From the NCBI GenBank assembly GCA_002706765.1, contig PAJV01000016.1, positions 250,148 through 314,147 on the forward strand: 64,000 nt of DNA, given 5' to 3'. The position numbers and the translations under genes were made by a program. This document shows positions 44,168 through 55,061 of this stretch, piece after piece. The DNA is from Gimesia sp. (GTDB lineage: Bacteria > Planctomycetota > Planctomycetia > Planctomycetales > Planctomycetaceae). The stretch's first letter is position 1, and every line of letters begins with the position of its first letter. Under the pieces are notes generated by a model. It searched no databases and was not told the origin of the DNA. It saw only the letters and a list, made by a program, of their open reading frames with translations.

Positions 44168-44884
44168 ATGGAAGACCTCGCTGGCCTCCTGCACAAGAAT
44201 TTAACGGGAATACAAGCGCGAATCCGCGCTGCCTGCACCCGGGCACACCGCGCCCCTGAATCGGTCACGCTCATCGGCGTGACCAAATATGCCCGCCTGG
44301 AATGGGTCTCGGAACTGATCCGTCTGGGTTGCCGGGATCTGGCTGAAAGCCGCACTCCCCAGCTCACCGAACGGGCGGAATCCCTTTCACCGAATGTCCA
44401 CTGGCACTTCATCGGACCTCTGCAACGTAATAAAGTCAGACGGACCATCCAGTACAGCCACCTGATTCACTCGGTCGATTCAGAAAAATTACTGAATACC
44501 ATCGATCGAGTCGCCGCGGAATCCGACCTCAGGCCCCGGGTTCTGATCGAGGTTAATCTTTCAGGCGAAGCAAATAAAAAAGGATTTCAGAAAACAGAAC
44601 TGCTGCAAACATGGCACACACTCTGCCAGAACAGGCACGTTCAAATCGCGGGGCTGATGACGATGGCACCGCATGTGGATGACCCTGAAGCGGCCCGTCC
44701 TGTCTTTCGTGAACTGGCCGCACTGCGTGATATTCTGCAGGCCGTGTCTCCAGTACAGATCAGACTTCAGGAACTGTCGATGGGCATGAGTGGCGATTTC
44801 GAAGTGGGTATTGAAGAAGGAGCCACCCTCGTGCGTGTCGGCAGCGCGCTGTTTGAAGGTCTGGCAGACTTGTCTTTGAATTGA
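44168..44884 (+). CDS. YggS-family PLP-binding protein
   Basis: The 238-residue protein matches YggS/PROSC (single TIM-barrel alanine-racemase fold without racemase activity). Landmarks are TLIGVTKYARLEW with the PLP-linked Lys, WHFIGPLQRNKVR, SVDSEKLL, LIEVNLSGEANKKGF, LSMGMSGDFEVGIEEGAT and VRVGSALF. The family controls PLP homeostasis. The YggU-like gene follows 9 bp downstream; the yggS-yggU pairing is common in bacteria. Confidence 0.94.
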   Translation: MEDLAGLLHKNLTGIQARIRAACTRAHRAPESVTLIGVTKYARLEWVSELIRLGCRDLAESRTPQLTERAESLSPNVHWHFIGPLQRNKVRRTIQYSHLIHSVDSEKLLNTIDRVAAESDLRPRVLIEVNLSGEANKKGFQKTELLQTWHTLCQNRHVQIAGLMTMAPHVDDPEAARPVFRELAALRDILQAVSPVQIRLQELSMGMSGDFEVGIEEGATLVRVGSALFEGLADLSLN

Positions 44885-44893
44885 GAATTCATC

Positions 44894-45208
44894 GTGAATC
44901 TACCATTAAATCTGGAAATGGATGGCACGGCGATACTCCTTCCGGTGCGTGCGCAACCACGATCCAGTAAAAACGGAATCGAGGGAGTACATGCTGGCAG
45001 ACTCAAAGTCTGCGTCACACAAGTTCCTGAAAAAGGAAAAGCCAACAAAGCCCTGCTCAAAGTGATTCAGTCAGGCCTGAAGCTGAAACGATCACAAATT
45101 GAACTCTATAAGGGAGAAACGGCGTCTTTAAAGATCTTTCGCATTCGGGAAATCTCCCGAGAAGAATTGTACACACGAATTTCTGCTGCCATCAATCCGT
45201 CCCGTTAG
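44894..45208 (+). CDS. DUF167/YggU-family protein
   Basis: The 104-residue protein has the family core: LPVRAQPRSSKNGIEGVHAG, LKVCVTQVPEKGKANKALLK and SQIELYKGETASLKIFRI. Function is not established; the fold is a small alpha/beta domain. It starts at GTG 44894. Its TAG stop (45206-45208) overlaps the left TA end of MITE copy 3, so the present C-terminus ends exactly at the element. Confidence 0.92.
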   Translation: MNLPLNLEMDGTAILLPVRAQPRSSKNGIEGVHAGRLKVCVTQVPEKGKANKALLKVIQSGLKLKRSQIELYKGETASLKIFRIREISREELYTRISAAINPSR

Positions 45209-45299
45209 AGCGTATCACATTTAACCATAGCGTCTCTCAATCTATTATACTCGGTTCAAATGCCCCTGGAGACGCTACAGTAAAACGGGACACAGTCTA
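45206..45299. repeat. MITE-like element, copy 3 (best preserved)
   Basis: This 94-bp copy has TA at both ends, and 31-bp terminal arms that match at about 23 of 31 positions. The innermost TAGCGTCTC/GAGACGCTA is perfect. The left TAG is the stop of the YggU gene. The right CTA (45297-45299) is the TAG stop of a possible minus-strand small gene. It is the reference copy for the family. Confidence 0.88.
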
Positions 45300-45497
45300 G
45301 CTACTGTCCTGCATTGGCATCTGCTCTGTGGTGCCGGTCCCGTCAGCACTTTTACCGTTCAGTCTCTGGCCAGTTTCTGGAATTGAAAATTGGCTCTCCG
45401 CTGGACAGGAATCGGTCAACATAGATTGCAGCCACTCTGAGCGGGGCATATAATCACGAGTGCGTCCGTGTCTTACCTCAAGAGGCATTCGCTGCAT
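45297..45497 (-). CDS. Small hypothetical protein (uncertain)
   Basis: A 66-codon minus-strand ORF lies between MITE copies 3 and 4 and starts MQRMPLEVRHGRTRDYMPR. No signal peptide, membrane segment or known domain is visible, and no clear ribosome site precedes it. Its stop codon lies in the right end of MITE copy 3. It could be a real small gene or a chance ORF in a gene-free gap. Confidence 0.3.
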   Translation of the reverse strand: MQRMPLEVRHGRTRDYMPRSEWLQSMLTDSCPAESQFSIPETGQRLNGKSADGTGTTEQMPMQDSS

Positions 45498-45542
45498 TTT
45501 ATGAATCAGCCTGAACCGGAATACAGCAGCGATCTCTCAAAT

Positions 45543-45651
45543 GAATGTGCACTCCATTTAACCACAGCGTTTCTCACCCATTGTTGCCCGGCTCCGATTG
45601 CCCTGGAGACACTACAGAGCAGACGCTACAAAAAAACTGGATACCGGCTGG
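45543..45651. repeat. MITE-like element, copy 4 (degenerate, with extra bases)
   Basis: CATTTAACCACAGCG and CCCTGGAGAC-ACTACAG align to the other copies. The right arm carries an added segment that repeats AGACGCTAC (45621-45629). TA ends are no longer clear. It lies just upstream of the PQQ beta-propeller gene, so it may contribute to its leader. Confidence 0.65.
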
Positions 45652-45693
45652 ATTCCCTCCTCGCCTGAAAATCTCAAAAAGGACTATTTGATT

Positions 45694-46998
45694 ATGAGCA
45701 ACTCGATGCCTGTTCGCCTGCTGCTGGGCGCCCTACTGGTTTGCGGACTCTCCCTGTCAGCGAAAGCAAACGAACCTGCAAAACTGTCTGACTCGTGGGA
45801 ACAGTGGAGAGGCCCCGATCGTCTGAATCATTCAGCGGATACCGGCCTGCTCGATGACTGGAATGCAACTCCTCCCAAACTGCTCTGGACTGCCAGTGGC
45901 ATGGGTAAAGGATATGCCAGTGTCTCGATCAAGGATAATCGACTGTTCACAACAGGAAATCTGCCGGAAGGCCAGGCCGTGATCGCCGTCAATACCGACG
46001 ATGGCAAGATCCTCTGGAAAACCAACCTGCTGGAACTCAACCCCGAACACGGATACCCGGGAGCACGCTGCACACCTTCAATCGATGGAGACCGCCTGTA
46101 TGCGATTGCCTCCAATGGCGCGATATTCTGCCTGAGTGTCGCCGATGGGGAAATCATCTGGCAGAAAAATTTTGAAGACGAGTGGGATGGAAAAATGATG
46201 TCCAAATGGGGCTTTTCAGAATCCCCGCTGATCGATGGCGATCTCGTCTTATGCACCCCCGGTGGCAAAGATGCCATGATGGTGGCCCTGGATAAAACAA
46301 CGGGTAAGGAAGTCTGGAAAACCTCGGTCAAAGACCTGGGGGAACAGGGCAAGGATGGTGCCGGGTATTCTTCCATCGTCATTTCCAATGCAGCCGGCGT
46401 GAAACAGTATGTTCAGCTCACAGGACGCGGCGTGATTGGTGTCCGTGCCAGTGATGGCAAACTCTTATGGAACTACAACGACGTGGCCAACAAAGTGGCC
46501 AATATTCCGACTCCCATCGTTTCCGGTGACTATGTCTTCTGCTCCACCGGATATGGAACCGGAAGCGCGCTCCTGAAAATCACCAAAGACGGCGACAACG
46601 TGAATGCGGAAGAAGTGTATTTCCTCGACGCCAAAACCATGCAGAACCACCATGGAGGCATGGTCCTGTATAAAGACCACATCTATTGCGGCCATGGTCA
46701 TAACAACGGCTTCCCGCTCTGCCTGAACCTCAAGACAGGCAAAGTCGTCTGGGGTGGAAAAATTCGCGGTGAAGGCTCCGGTTCTGCAGCAGTCTTATTC
46801 GCAGATGGAAACCTGATTTTCCGCTATGAAAATGGTGAGATCGCGCTGGTGGAAGCGACCACAGAAGATTACAAGCTGAAAGGTTCGTTCCGCCCTGATC
46901 AGGTCCTCGGCAAAGCCTGGGCGCATCCGGTCGTGTGTGGCGGAAAGCTCTACCTGCGGGAGCAGGACGTGCTGATGTGTTACGACCTGCGAAAGTAA
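45694..46998 (+). CDS. Exported PQQ-like beta-propeller protein
   Basis: I chose the ATG at 45694: it begins a signal peptide (VRLLLGALLVCGLSLSAKA) and AAAAAGGA lies upstream; the upstream in-frame ATG falls in MITE copy 4. The 434-residue protein has WEQWRGPDRLNHS and repeated propeller blades such as AVNTDDGKILWKTN, CLSVADGEIIWQKN, ALDKTTGKEVWKTS and NLKTGKVVWGGK. Similar planctomycete proteins are outer-membrane or periplasmic scaffolds without proven PQQ binding. No dehydrogenase active-site residues were identified. Confidence 0.9.
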   Translation: MSNSMPVRLLLGALLVCGLSLSAKANEPAKLSDSWEQWRGPDRLNHSADTGLLDDWNATPPKLLWTASGMGKGYASVSIKDNRLFTTGNLPEGQAVIAVNTDDGKILWKTNLLELNPEHGYPGARCTPSIDGDRLYAIASNGAIFCLSVADGEIIWQKNFEDEWDGKMMSKWGFSESPLIDGDLVLCTPGGKDAMMVALDKTTGKEVWKTSVKDLGEQGKDGAGYSSIVISNAAGVKQYVQLTGRGVIGVRASDGKLLWNYNDVANKVANIPTPIVSGDYVFCSTGYGTGSALLKITKDGDNVNAEEVYFLDAKTMQNHHGGMVLYKDHIYCGHGHNNGFPLCLNLKTGKVVWGGKIRGEGSGSAAVLFADGNLIFRYENGEIALVEATTEDYKLKGSFRPDQVLGKAWAHPVVCGGKLYLREQDVLMCYDLRK

Positions 46999-47020
46999 GG
47001 TCCTCAACAGATATCACTGA

Positions 47021-47061
47021 AAAAAGCTCTGTCGAATTGATCGGCAGAGCTTTTATTTTTT
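47021..47061. terminator. Bidirectional Rho-independent terminator
   Basis: AAAAAGCTCTGTCG pairs with CGGCAGAGCTTTT around AATTGAT, with a following TATTTTTT. It lies between the convergent PQQ and ExbD-like genes and can serve both. Confidence 0.85.
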
Positions 47062-47071
47062 ATACCCCGAC

Positions 47072-47866
47072 TTATCCGGCCGCGTTTTTAAAACGACTCA
47101 GGTCGATTTTCCCATTGCCTTCCACAGGCAGCTTGCCGTTGGGGCAATAACGGGAACGGGCCACGCTGGAAGCAATGTTATAGGTATACACGGCATCTTC
47201 CCGGATCAGGAAGATAACAGTCCCCTTGTTCTGGGCGCCAATCTGATCGAGCAGTTCTACGAAAGGCAGGCTTTTCCGCAGATCGTCACGGCGGACGTGT
47301 AAATCTTTGGCAGGCCCATCCAGAACAACGATTCCATTTTTGGTACACTCAATAAACGTGGGATTCAGATCCACACCAGACCCTCCCGGCTGAATTCGCA
47401 CTTCCGCGGCCACCGGGTTTTCCCGTTTATTCAATTCGATTTTGAGCTTGTCGATTTCCTTCTGCAGCGTCATGGGTTCGTCTTTGATTTCGTTAATCCG
47501 TTTTTCAAGACGATTCGCTTCTGCCAGCAGTTTGACTTTTTCTTCCGGGCTGATATCCGTCGGAATTTTATTTTTTTCCTGCTTCAGCTTTTTGAGTTCC
47601 TCCAGCGCCAGGATCAGGTCGCGATTCAGCTTGGATAAATCTTCCACCTGGCTTTGAATCTGCTCCAGTTCCTGCTGTTTTTCGGTAATCTGCTCTTGGT
47701 CTTTCTCGAATTCTTCCACGCGTTTCCAGGCATCATCCTGCTGATCCATCTGACTGAGCGCCATGGCCGTGATCATCAGCGTCAGAACGCCAATGACACA
47801 CGCCAGAATACTCAGAAACGGAAACAGGGAAACCGTCTCTTCACTATCCTTCTTCTTTCTACCCAC
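47072..47866 (-). CDS. ExbD/TolR/MotB-like stator protein lacking the membrane Asp
   Basis: The 264-residue protein has a short cytoplasmic start, one N-terminal membrane helix (LFPFLSILACVIGVLTLMI, ~15-33), a long coiled coil (~45-150) and a C-terminal ExbD-like periplasmic domain. In ExbD and TolR the sequence PF-I-D carries the proton-binding Asp; here it reads P-F-L-S, with Ser19 at that place and no other acid in the helix. It pairs with the TolQ-like gene 1 bp upstream. It may be a stator-like pair with a different ion path or a non-conducting structural role. Confidence 0.82.
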   Translation of the reverse strand: MGRKKKDSEETVSLFPFLSILACVIGVLTLMITAMALSQMDQQDDAWKRVEEFEKDQEQITEKQQELEQIQSQVEDLSKLNRDLILALEELKKLKQEKNKIPTDISPEEKVKLLAEANRLEKRINEIKDEPMTLQKEIDKLKIELNKRENPVAAEVRIQPGGSGVDLNPTFIECTKNGIVVLDGPAKDLHVRRDDLRKSLPFVELLDQIGAQNKGTVIFLIREDAVYTYNIASSVARSRYCPNGKLPVEGNGKIDLSRFKNAAG

Positions 47867-47867
47867 G

Positions 47868-49334
47868 TTATCTTACTCTCTTCGAATTCCCGAATAATCC
47901 CCAACGCTTGCGAGGTGCTTCGACCTGTTGAATCAGAACCTGCTTTTCACCCAGGTTCATCAATACCGTGTTCAAGCCGTTTAACCCCTGCTGTACGCCA
48001 TTGAAGGACTGGGACAGCACGCCGGCGGCCTCGGCCATTTCCGTCGCTTCGCCGTTCATTTTTTCCAGATGGGATGTGTGCGCGGACTGGAGCGCGGTCA
48101 TTTTTTCTTCCACGCTTTCCAGATGCCTGATGACTTCTTTCACTTCAGCCAGCTGCGCTTCCTGCTGCTCGCGAATTTTATCATCGATTTTACCCCAGGA
48201 TTTCACAACCTGCTGTGACAGTGTACTGCCGATGCCTTCCAGTTTTTCGATCCAGGTCTGTAACTCGGCATGGTGATTTGCCATCGCTTTATCGATGGTT
48301 CGCTGGATCAGGCGGCGGTGATCTTTTTCATCACCACTACTGCCAGCCTGGTCGCTCTCTTTCAGCCGTTTTAACAGGTTTTCATTACAGTATTCATCAA
48401 CCCAGTTCAGCAGATCTTCTTCCGATTTCTGCATGGAACTGCTGGGAAACATCACCAGCATACTCATCACCAGCGCGACCAGAGTCGTATCGAAGGCAGT
48501 CGAAAGCCCCCCTGTCACACTCCCCAGGGATTCCTTCAGAGCAGAGATGTCGGCAGCTTTGTCCATCCCCCCGGAGAAGCCCCCCACGGCGGCACTGATC
48601 CCGATCACAGTACCGATGAACCCCAGAATCGGGATCGCCCAGATGAAGACTTTGAGAATGGTGTAACTGGAATCAACGGCAGTCGCATCGATTTCTGATT
48701 GTGACTGCAGGCGGCTGGAAACTTCGGCACTGCTTTTCAAAACGCTGAAATGCTCCAGCCCTCGCAATACCCGATTCACCAGAAAGCTTTCCCGCGGATC
48801 AACGGGCAGGTTCTTGACGTGCTCGATAAATCGGGAAACTGTCTTCTCGGAAATCTCTTCAGAAATATCGATCGGCAGTGTATCGAACAGCATCGAATCT
48901 TTCTGTTTTCCCAGCTTAAAGTATTTTAAAACCAGAATCGTGGCAGACCAGCTCATCAAAAAGACCAGCGCAAATGGAACCCAGCCCCGGTCCAGAAACA
49001 ATTCTCCCAGGTAATAGTTCCGGATAGGGAACATCAGCGCGATGAATGCGACAGAGGCCCCGACCGCGATCATGCCACTTTTCGAGAGGCTGACCTCGGT
49101 ACCATCGGCCCAGCCACTGGAGACGTGCTTGTTTCCACCGCGGCTGCTGGAAGTTCTGCTGGCGCTGGTAGAACCGGAAGCGCTGACATCGATTGTCGTA
49201 TCGATCACCGGTGACTCAGGTTTTTTGACCAGCATCGTATGATGACAGTAGGGACAACGAACTTTTTTACCCACGTTTTCATCGCGGACTTTGAGCTTTT
49301 TGGAACATTTTTCACAGGGAAACTGGAAATACAT
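47868..49334 (-). CDS. TolQ/ExbB/MotA-like channel protein with N-terminal zinc ribbon
   Basis: The 488-residue protein starts with a zinc ribbon: CEKC at residues 7-10 and CPYC at 28-31 (C-x2-C, 17 residues, C-x2-C). Two membrane helices follow (MIAVGASVAFIALMFPI; WVPFALVFLMSWSATIL). The TolQ/ExbB pair of helices comes next (IWAIPILGFIGTVIGISAAV and TTLVALVMSMLVMF), then a long C-terminal coiled coil. The core fits a proton-channel subunit. The zinc ribbon suggests a cytoplasmic docking partner. Its partner gene overlaps almost directly (1-bp gap). Confidence 0.87.
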   Translation of the reverse strand: MYFQFPCEKCSKKLKVRDENVGKKVRCPYCHHTMLVKKPESPVIDTTIDVSASGSTSASRTSSSRGGNKHVSSGWADGTEVSLSKSGMIAVGASVAFIALMFPIRNYYLGELFLDRGWVPFALVFLMSWSATILVLKYFKLGKQKDSMLFDTLPIDISEEISEKTVSRFIEHVKNLPVDPRESFLVNRVLRGLEHFSVLKSSAEVSSRLQSQSEIDATAVDSSYTILKVFIWAIPILGFIGTVIGISAAVGGFSGGMDKAADISALKESLGSVTGGLSTAFDTTLVALVMSMLVMFPSSSMQKSEEDLLNWVDEYCNENLLKRLKESDQAGSSGDEKDHRRLIQRTIDKAMANHHAELQTWIEKLEGIGSTLSQQVVKSWGKIDDKIREQQEAQLAEVKEVIRHLESVEEKMTALQSAHTSHLEKMNGEATEMAEAAGVLSQSFNGVQQGLNGLNTVLMNLGEKQVLIQQVEAPRKRWGLFGNSKRVR

Positions 49335-49382
49335 TGAGGAAACCCCAGGAGGTAGTAGACTTTAGTGTAGCACTGAGCCTCT

Positions 49383-49475
49383 TAAAGCGTACGCAATAAA
49401 CCATAGTGTCTTTGTATCGATGATACCCGGCCCAAATGGTCCTGGAGACGCTACAGTGAAACGGAACACAGTCAA
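49383..49475. repeat. MITE-like element, copy 5
   Basis: This 93-bp copy keeps the left TA (49383-49384), ACCATAGTGTC, GGAGACGCTACAG and ACACAGTC. The right TA has changed to AA. It lies 50 bp upstream of the TolQ-like gene start, in the leader or promoter zone. Confidence 0.78.
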
Positions 49476-49833
49476 ATGAAGAACTCAGCAGTAATTTAGA
49501 TAGAAATATAGTTTAGCCAAGCTACGTCGGTCCCAAAAGTCAACAGCCTGTCGCAATCATCTAAACACGGCAAACAATGCCCTTTTCAGCTGGTTTTTCC
49601 AGAAATCGCTCCCGTAAGCCAGGTAGGCCCCCCGTTTCCCTGGAATTTTCTCCGGAAACAGAAATCTTAGACTGTCTCTTGTTTATCGAGTTCTAAACAG
49701 GTCAGAATACACGAGATAAGAACTTTTCGTTATAATGTCGGTGCGTAGAATACCATCGAGAGAAAACAGTTTAAACTTTCCGTTGACCGCTTTTGAGCGG
49801 AGAGTCAATCCTTAAGCTATAGAAATCAAATTC
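49476..49833. other. Intergenic region before the polyphosphate operon
   Basis: About 360 bases without a supported ORF. It should hold the promoter of the ROK-ppx-ppk operon. A stretch such as TTCGTTATAATGTCG (49727-49741) includes a perfect -10-like TATAAT, but no matching -35 is certain. No riboswitch-like fold was recognised. Confidence 0.45.
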
Positions 49834-50856
49834 ATGTCTGCAGATTCCGTTGAAACCACCAGCCGCTACTGGGCCGGGTTCGACCTGGGTGGCACCAAAA
49901 TGCTGGCCAAAATATTTGACTCGCAATATAAAACCCTGGGAAGAAAACGCAGAAAGACCAAAGGCCATGCGGGCATGGAGCTGGGGCTGGAACGCATTGC
50001 CCAGACGATTCATCAGGCACTGGAAGAAGCCGGTCTGACTCCCAATGAACTGGCGGGCATTGGCGTCGGTTGCCCGGGCCCTCTCGATCTGGAAGCGGGC
50101 GTCATCTTTGAAGCGCCCAACCTGGGCTGGTACAATGCTCCCGTGAAAGAAGTGCTGGAAAAAGAGTTCGGTTGTCCGGTCGTGATCTGCAATGATGTCG
50201 ATGCGGGCGTCTACGGCGAATACCGTTTCGGCGCGGCCCGGGGAGCCCGCTCTGCCCTGGGCATTTTCCCGGGAACCGGTATTGGCGGCGGTGCCGTCTA
50301 CCGCGGACAGTTGATCCAGGGAAGTAAAAGCTCCTGTATGGAGATCGGCCACATCAAAATATTGCCGGAAGGCCCCGAATGCGGTTGTGGTCAGCACGGA
50401 TGCCTGGAAGTTCTGGCGAGCCGACTGGCGATCTCTGCCGCGGCAGCACAGGCTGCTTACCGCGGAGATGCCCCCGTCCTGCGTTCCATGGTCGGCACCG
50501 ACCTCTCGGATATTCGCAGTGGTATTCTCGCCTCTGCGATCAAGGGGGGTGATGAGAGTGTGAAAAAGATCGTCCTGCGGGCTGCGGAGTATATTGGGAT
50601 TGCAGCCGGAAACCTGATCCATACTTTTTCACCGGAAATTATCGTTCTGGGAGGAGGGCTGGTGGAAGCCATGCCCGAACTGATCGTACCAGCTGTAACG
50701 GAAGCAACCCGACGCAATGTCATGCCTACGTTCAAAGATTCATTCAAAGTGGTTGCCGCTCAATTGGGGGATGACTCGTCAGTGATGGGAGTTGCCGCCT
50801 GGGCGCAAAATGTTATTCAGCAAAACTCTTCGGTGAGAATTGAAACGCAGGTATGA
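49834..50856 (+). CDS. ROK-family sugar kinase, candidate polyphosphate or ATP glucokinase
   Basis: The 340-residue protein has the ROK layout: FDLGGTKMLAKIFDSQ phosphate loop, GVGCPGPLDLEAGV, CNDVDAGVYGEYRFGA with catalytic Asp, FPGTGIGGGAVYRGQL, and the zinc motif around CGCGQHGCLE. EIGHIKI gives the ROK Glu-x-Gly-His. It phosphorylates a hexose, most likely glucose. Its stop overlaps ppx by 4 bp, so all three genes form a polyphosphate operon. A polyphosphate donor is therefore possible, as in actinobacterial ROK enzymes; that is inference. Confidence 0.88.
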   Translation: MSADSVETTSRYWAGFDLGGTKMLAKIFDSQYKTLGRKRRKTKGHAGMELGLERIAQTIHQALEEAGLTPNELAGIGVGCPGPLDLEAGVIFEAPNLGWYNAPVKEVLEKEFGCPVVICNDVDAGVYGEYRFGAARGARSALGIFPGTGIGGGAVYRGQLIQGSKSSCMEIGHIKILPEGPECGCGQHGCLEVLASRLAISAAAAQAAYRGDAPVLRSMVGTDLSDIRSGILASAIKGGDESVKKIVLRAAEYIGIAAGNLIHTFSPEIIVLGGGLVEAMPELIVPAVTEATRRNVMPTFKDSFKVVAAQLGDDSSVMGVAAWAQNVIQQNSSVRIETQV

Positions 50857-52472
50857 ACACAAAAGATTCACTGCCGGCTGAGGCATCCCCGGGTTCCAGT
50901 CGACTGGAGTCTGGCTCGAATCAGTTGATCGCTGTCATCGATATCGGCACAGGCGCTATCCGTATGGCCATCGCTGAGATTAAAGAAGACCGTTCTGTTT
51001 ACGCCCTGGAACGTCTCTCCCAGGCCGTCACGTTGGGGAAAGACACCTTCCAGACACGGAATATTCAGAAAGCCACGATGGAAGAGTGTGTACGGATCCT
51101 CAAAAGCTACCGTCGACGGCTGGATGAATACCAGATCACCCGCGATGAGCAGATTCGGGTTGCTGCCACCAGCGCGGTCCGGGAAGCAGACAATCGCCTG
51201 GCGTTCACAGACCGTATTTTCATCGCCACCGGGTTTGAGGTTTCCCCACTGGATGAAGCCGAAGTCAATCGTATCACCTACCAGGGGATCCGTCCCTACC
51301 TCGCAGCCAAACCCAATCTGGATGAAGCCCAGACCATTGTGACGGAAATTGGGGGAGGCACCACCGAACTGCTGCTCGTACAAAAGGGAAATGTGCTGTT
51401 CTCCGGAAACTATCGACTGGGAGCGTTGCGGCTGCGGGAAATGCTCAAAGGCTACCGTGTGCCCTTATCCAAGGAACGCACGATCATGGAGAATCAGATC
51501 GAACGGGTGATCCAGCAGATCGTCCACGAAGTTCCCGGCGATAAATCCGTCAAACTGGTTGTCCTGGGAGGCGATGTCCGCTTTGCCCTGGCGCAACTTC
51601 GTCCCGATGATGAAATCCCCGACCCGGGTAATTCTCCCGATGAACTGGATCGGCTCAAGGTTTCGGAACTCAGCAAGTTTACCGATAAAATCCTGCAGAA
51701 GAACGAAGACGAACTGGTACAGGAATACCACCTGTCATTCACCGATGCAGAAACGCTCGGCCCGGCGCTGCTGGCGTATACCAAGCTGGCGGAAGCCTAT
51801 CAGCAGAAACACATCTACGTCACCAAGGCCAACTTTCGTGATGGACTGTTGAAAGAAATTGCCGACCAGAGTAACTGGTCTGACGAGTTCAACCAGCAGG
51901 TCCTGCGTTCCACAATTGACTTTGGTAAACGCTTCGATTTTGATGAGACGCATGCCGGCCATGTTGCCTTTCTGGCGGATAAGCTGTTTCAGTCATTACA
52001 GAATGAACACAAGCTCGACGCGCGAAATCGATTCTTACTGTATATTGCCGCCTACCTGCATGAGATCGGGATTTACGTGAATCAACGCGGTTATCACAAG
52101 CATTCGATGTACCTGATCAGCAATGGCAACCTGTTTGGGCTGGGACAGACCGACCTGCTGCTGGTCGCTTTGATTGCCCGTTACCATCGTCGGGCGTCCC
52201 CCAAAGCCACGCACCCGGGATATTCCACACTCGATCGTGTCAGCCGCATCGCCATTGCCAAAATGTCTGCCATCCTGCGGGTCGCAGACGCACTGGATTA
52301 TTCCTACAGCCAGCGGGTTAAGGAAATTGAATGCGAAATCGATCAGGGACAGTTAATCATTTCAATCCCCCATGTGGAAGACGTCTCGCTGGAACAAATC
52401 GCGCTCGTCGAAAAAGGCCCTCTGTTTGAAGAAGTCTTCGGGTTGAAAGTTCACTTGAGGAAAAAACAGTAA
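50853..52472 (+). CDS. ppx: Exopolyphosphatase / pppGpp phosphohydrolase (Ppx/GppA)
   Basis: The 539-residue protein has an N-terminal Ppx/GppA actin-like domain (IAVIDIGTGAIRMAIAEI, VAATSAVREADN, VTEIGGGTTELLLV). The C-terminal HD-type helical domain includes HAGHVAFLADKLF, YIAAYLHEIGIYV and RRASPKATHPGYS. It removes terminal phosphate from polyphosphate or pppGpp. The start ATG lies inside the ATGA overlap with the ROK gene, so translation is coupled. ppk follows 74 bp later. Confidence 0.93.
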   Translation: MNTKDSLPAEASPGSSRLESGSNQLIAVIDIGTGAIRMAIAEIKEDRSVYALERLSQAVTLGKDTFQTRNIQKATMEECVRILKSYRRRLDEYQITRDEQIRVAATSAVREADNRLAFTDRIFIATGFEVSPLDEAEVNRITYQGIRPYLAAKPNLDEAQTIVTEIGGGTTELLLVQKGNVLFSGNYRLGALRLREMLKGYRVPLSKERTIMENQIERVIQQIVHEVPGDKSVKLVVLGGDVRFALAQLRPDDEIPDPGNSPDELDRLKVSELSKFTDKILQKNEDELVQEYHLSFTDAETLGPALLAYTKLAEAYQQKHIYVTKANFRDGLLKEIADQSNWSDEFNQQVLRSTIDFGKRFDFDETHAGHVAFLADKLFQSLQNEHKLDARNRFLLYIAAYLHEIGIYVNQRGYHKHSMYLISNGNLFGLGQTDLLLVALIARYHRRASPKATHPGYSTLDRVSRIAIAKMSAILRVADALDYSYSQRVKEIECEIDQGQLIISIPHVEDVSLEQIALVEKGPLFEEVFGLKVHLRKKQ

Positions 52473-52546
52473 GCCGTCCGGATGATTTTCAATCAACCGT
52501 TGCGTTCCATTTTATCTATACGACAGACTGAAATAACAGGTTGACC

Positions 52547-54676
<2,130 letters not shown>

Positions 54677-54917
54677 CAGCCGCGAACCTGTCTCCAGAAT
54701 TGTGTGTCACTACACAGGCAGCCAGTCAATACATCAGACGATCGACTTTCGTCTGACTGCACTGATCTGGAATTCGCAGGAATCGTTAAATTCTTATCCT
54801 CTTTTATAAGAATATGTTACCGTTTTCGGCATTTCCCGTTCATGAGAATTTCGGCAAGATCTTTGAAAATCGGTCTTGCCACAAATGAGGGATCTGCAAG
54901 AATAGTTATAGCTAATG

Positions 54918-54940
54918 TATCGCACCCACGCAGTGCGATA
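54918..54940 (+). ncRNA. 5' stem-loop of a possible structured transcript
   Basis: TATCGCAC (54918-54925) pairs perfectly with GTGCGATA (54933-54940) around CCACGCA. It lies upstream of the micro-ORF at 55020 and may form the first stem of a ~250-nt transcript ending at the terminator near 55170. The span 54677-54917 holds no supported gene. Confidence 0.4.
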
Positions 54941-55019
54941 GGACTAAAGCCTGTATTCAAGTTGGAGCTACAAACCGATGAAGAAACAGGGAGTTTATCC
55001 AAGAAAAGGAGGTGATTGA

Positions 55020-55061
55020 GTGGACAGTTATTGTTGTAGCCAGAAAGGTGGTTGTTCTTAG
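55020..55061 (+). CDS. Candidate 13-residue Cys-containing micropeptide
   Basis: A GTG at 55020 follows AAGGAGGTGAT (55006-55016) at ideal spacing, the best Shine-Dalgarno in the window. It reads MDSYCCSQKGGCS and stops at TAG. Three of 13 residues are Cys. An overlapping 103-codon ORF in another frame (54704-55015) lacks support. The SD bases GAGGTGAT (55009-55016) are perfectly complementary to ATCACCTC at 55104-55111, so the start could be hidden by pairing. Function is unknown: a leader peptide, a modified peptide precursor or a small functional peptide are all possible. Confidence 0.4.
   Translation: MDSYCCSQKGGCS

Noticed and set aside
47072-49334. Zorya-type (ZorAB) anti-phage motor
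   Set aside because: The partner lacks the MotB/ZorB membrane Asp and an OmpA-like peptidoglycan domain, and no ZorC/D/E genes are adjacent.
49771-50622. 283-codon minus-strand ORF opposite the ROK kinase
   Set aside because: Antisense shadow; the ROK motifs on the plus strand are unambiguous.
54704-55015. 103-codon plus-strand ORF after ppk1
   Set aside because: No ribosome site or recognisable domain, and its end runs through the perfect Shine-Dalgarno of the micro-ORF; likely chance.
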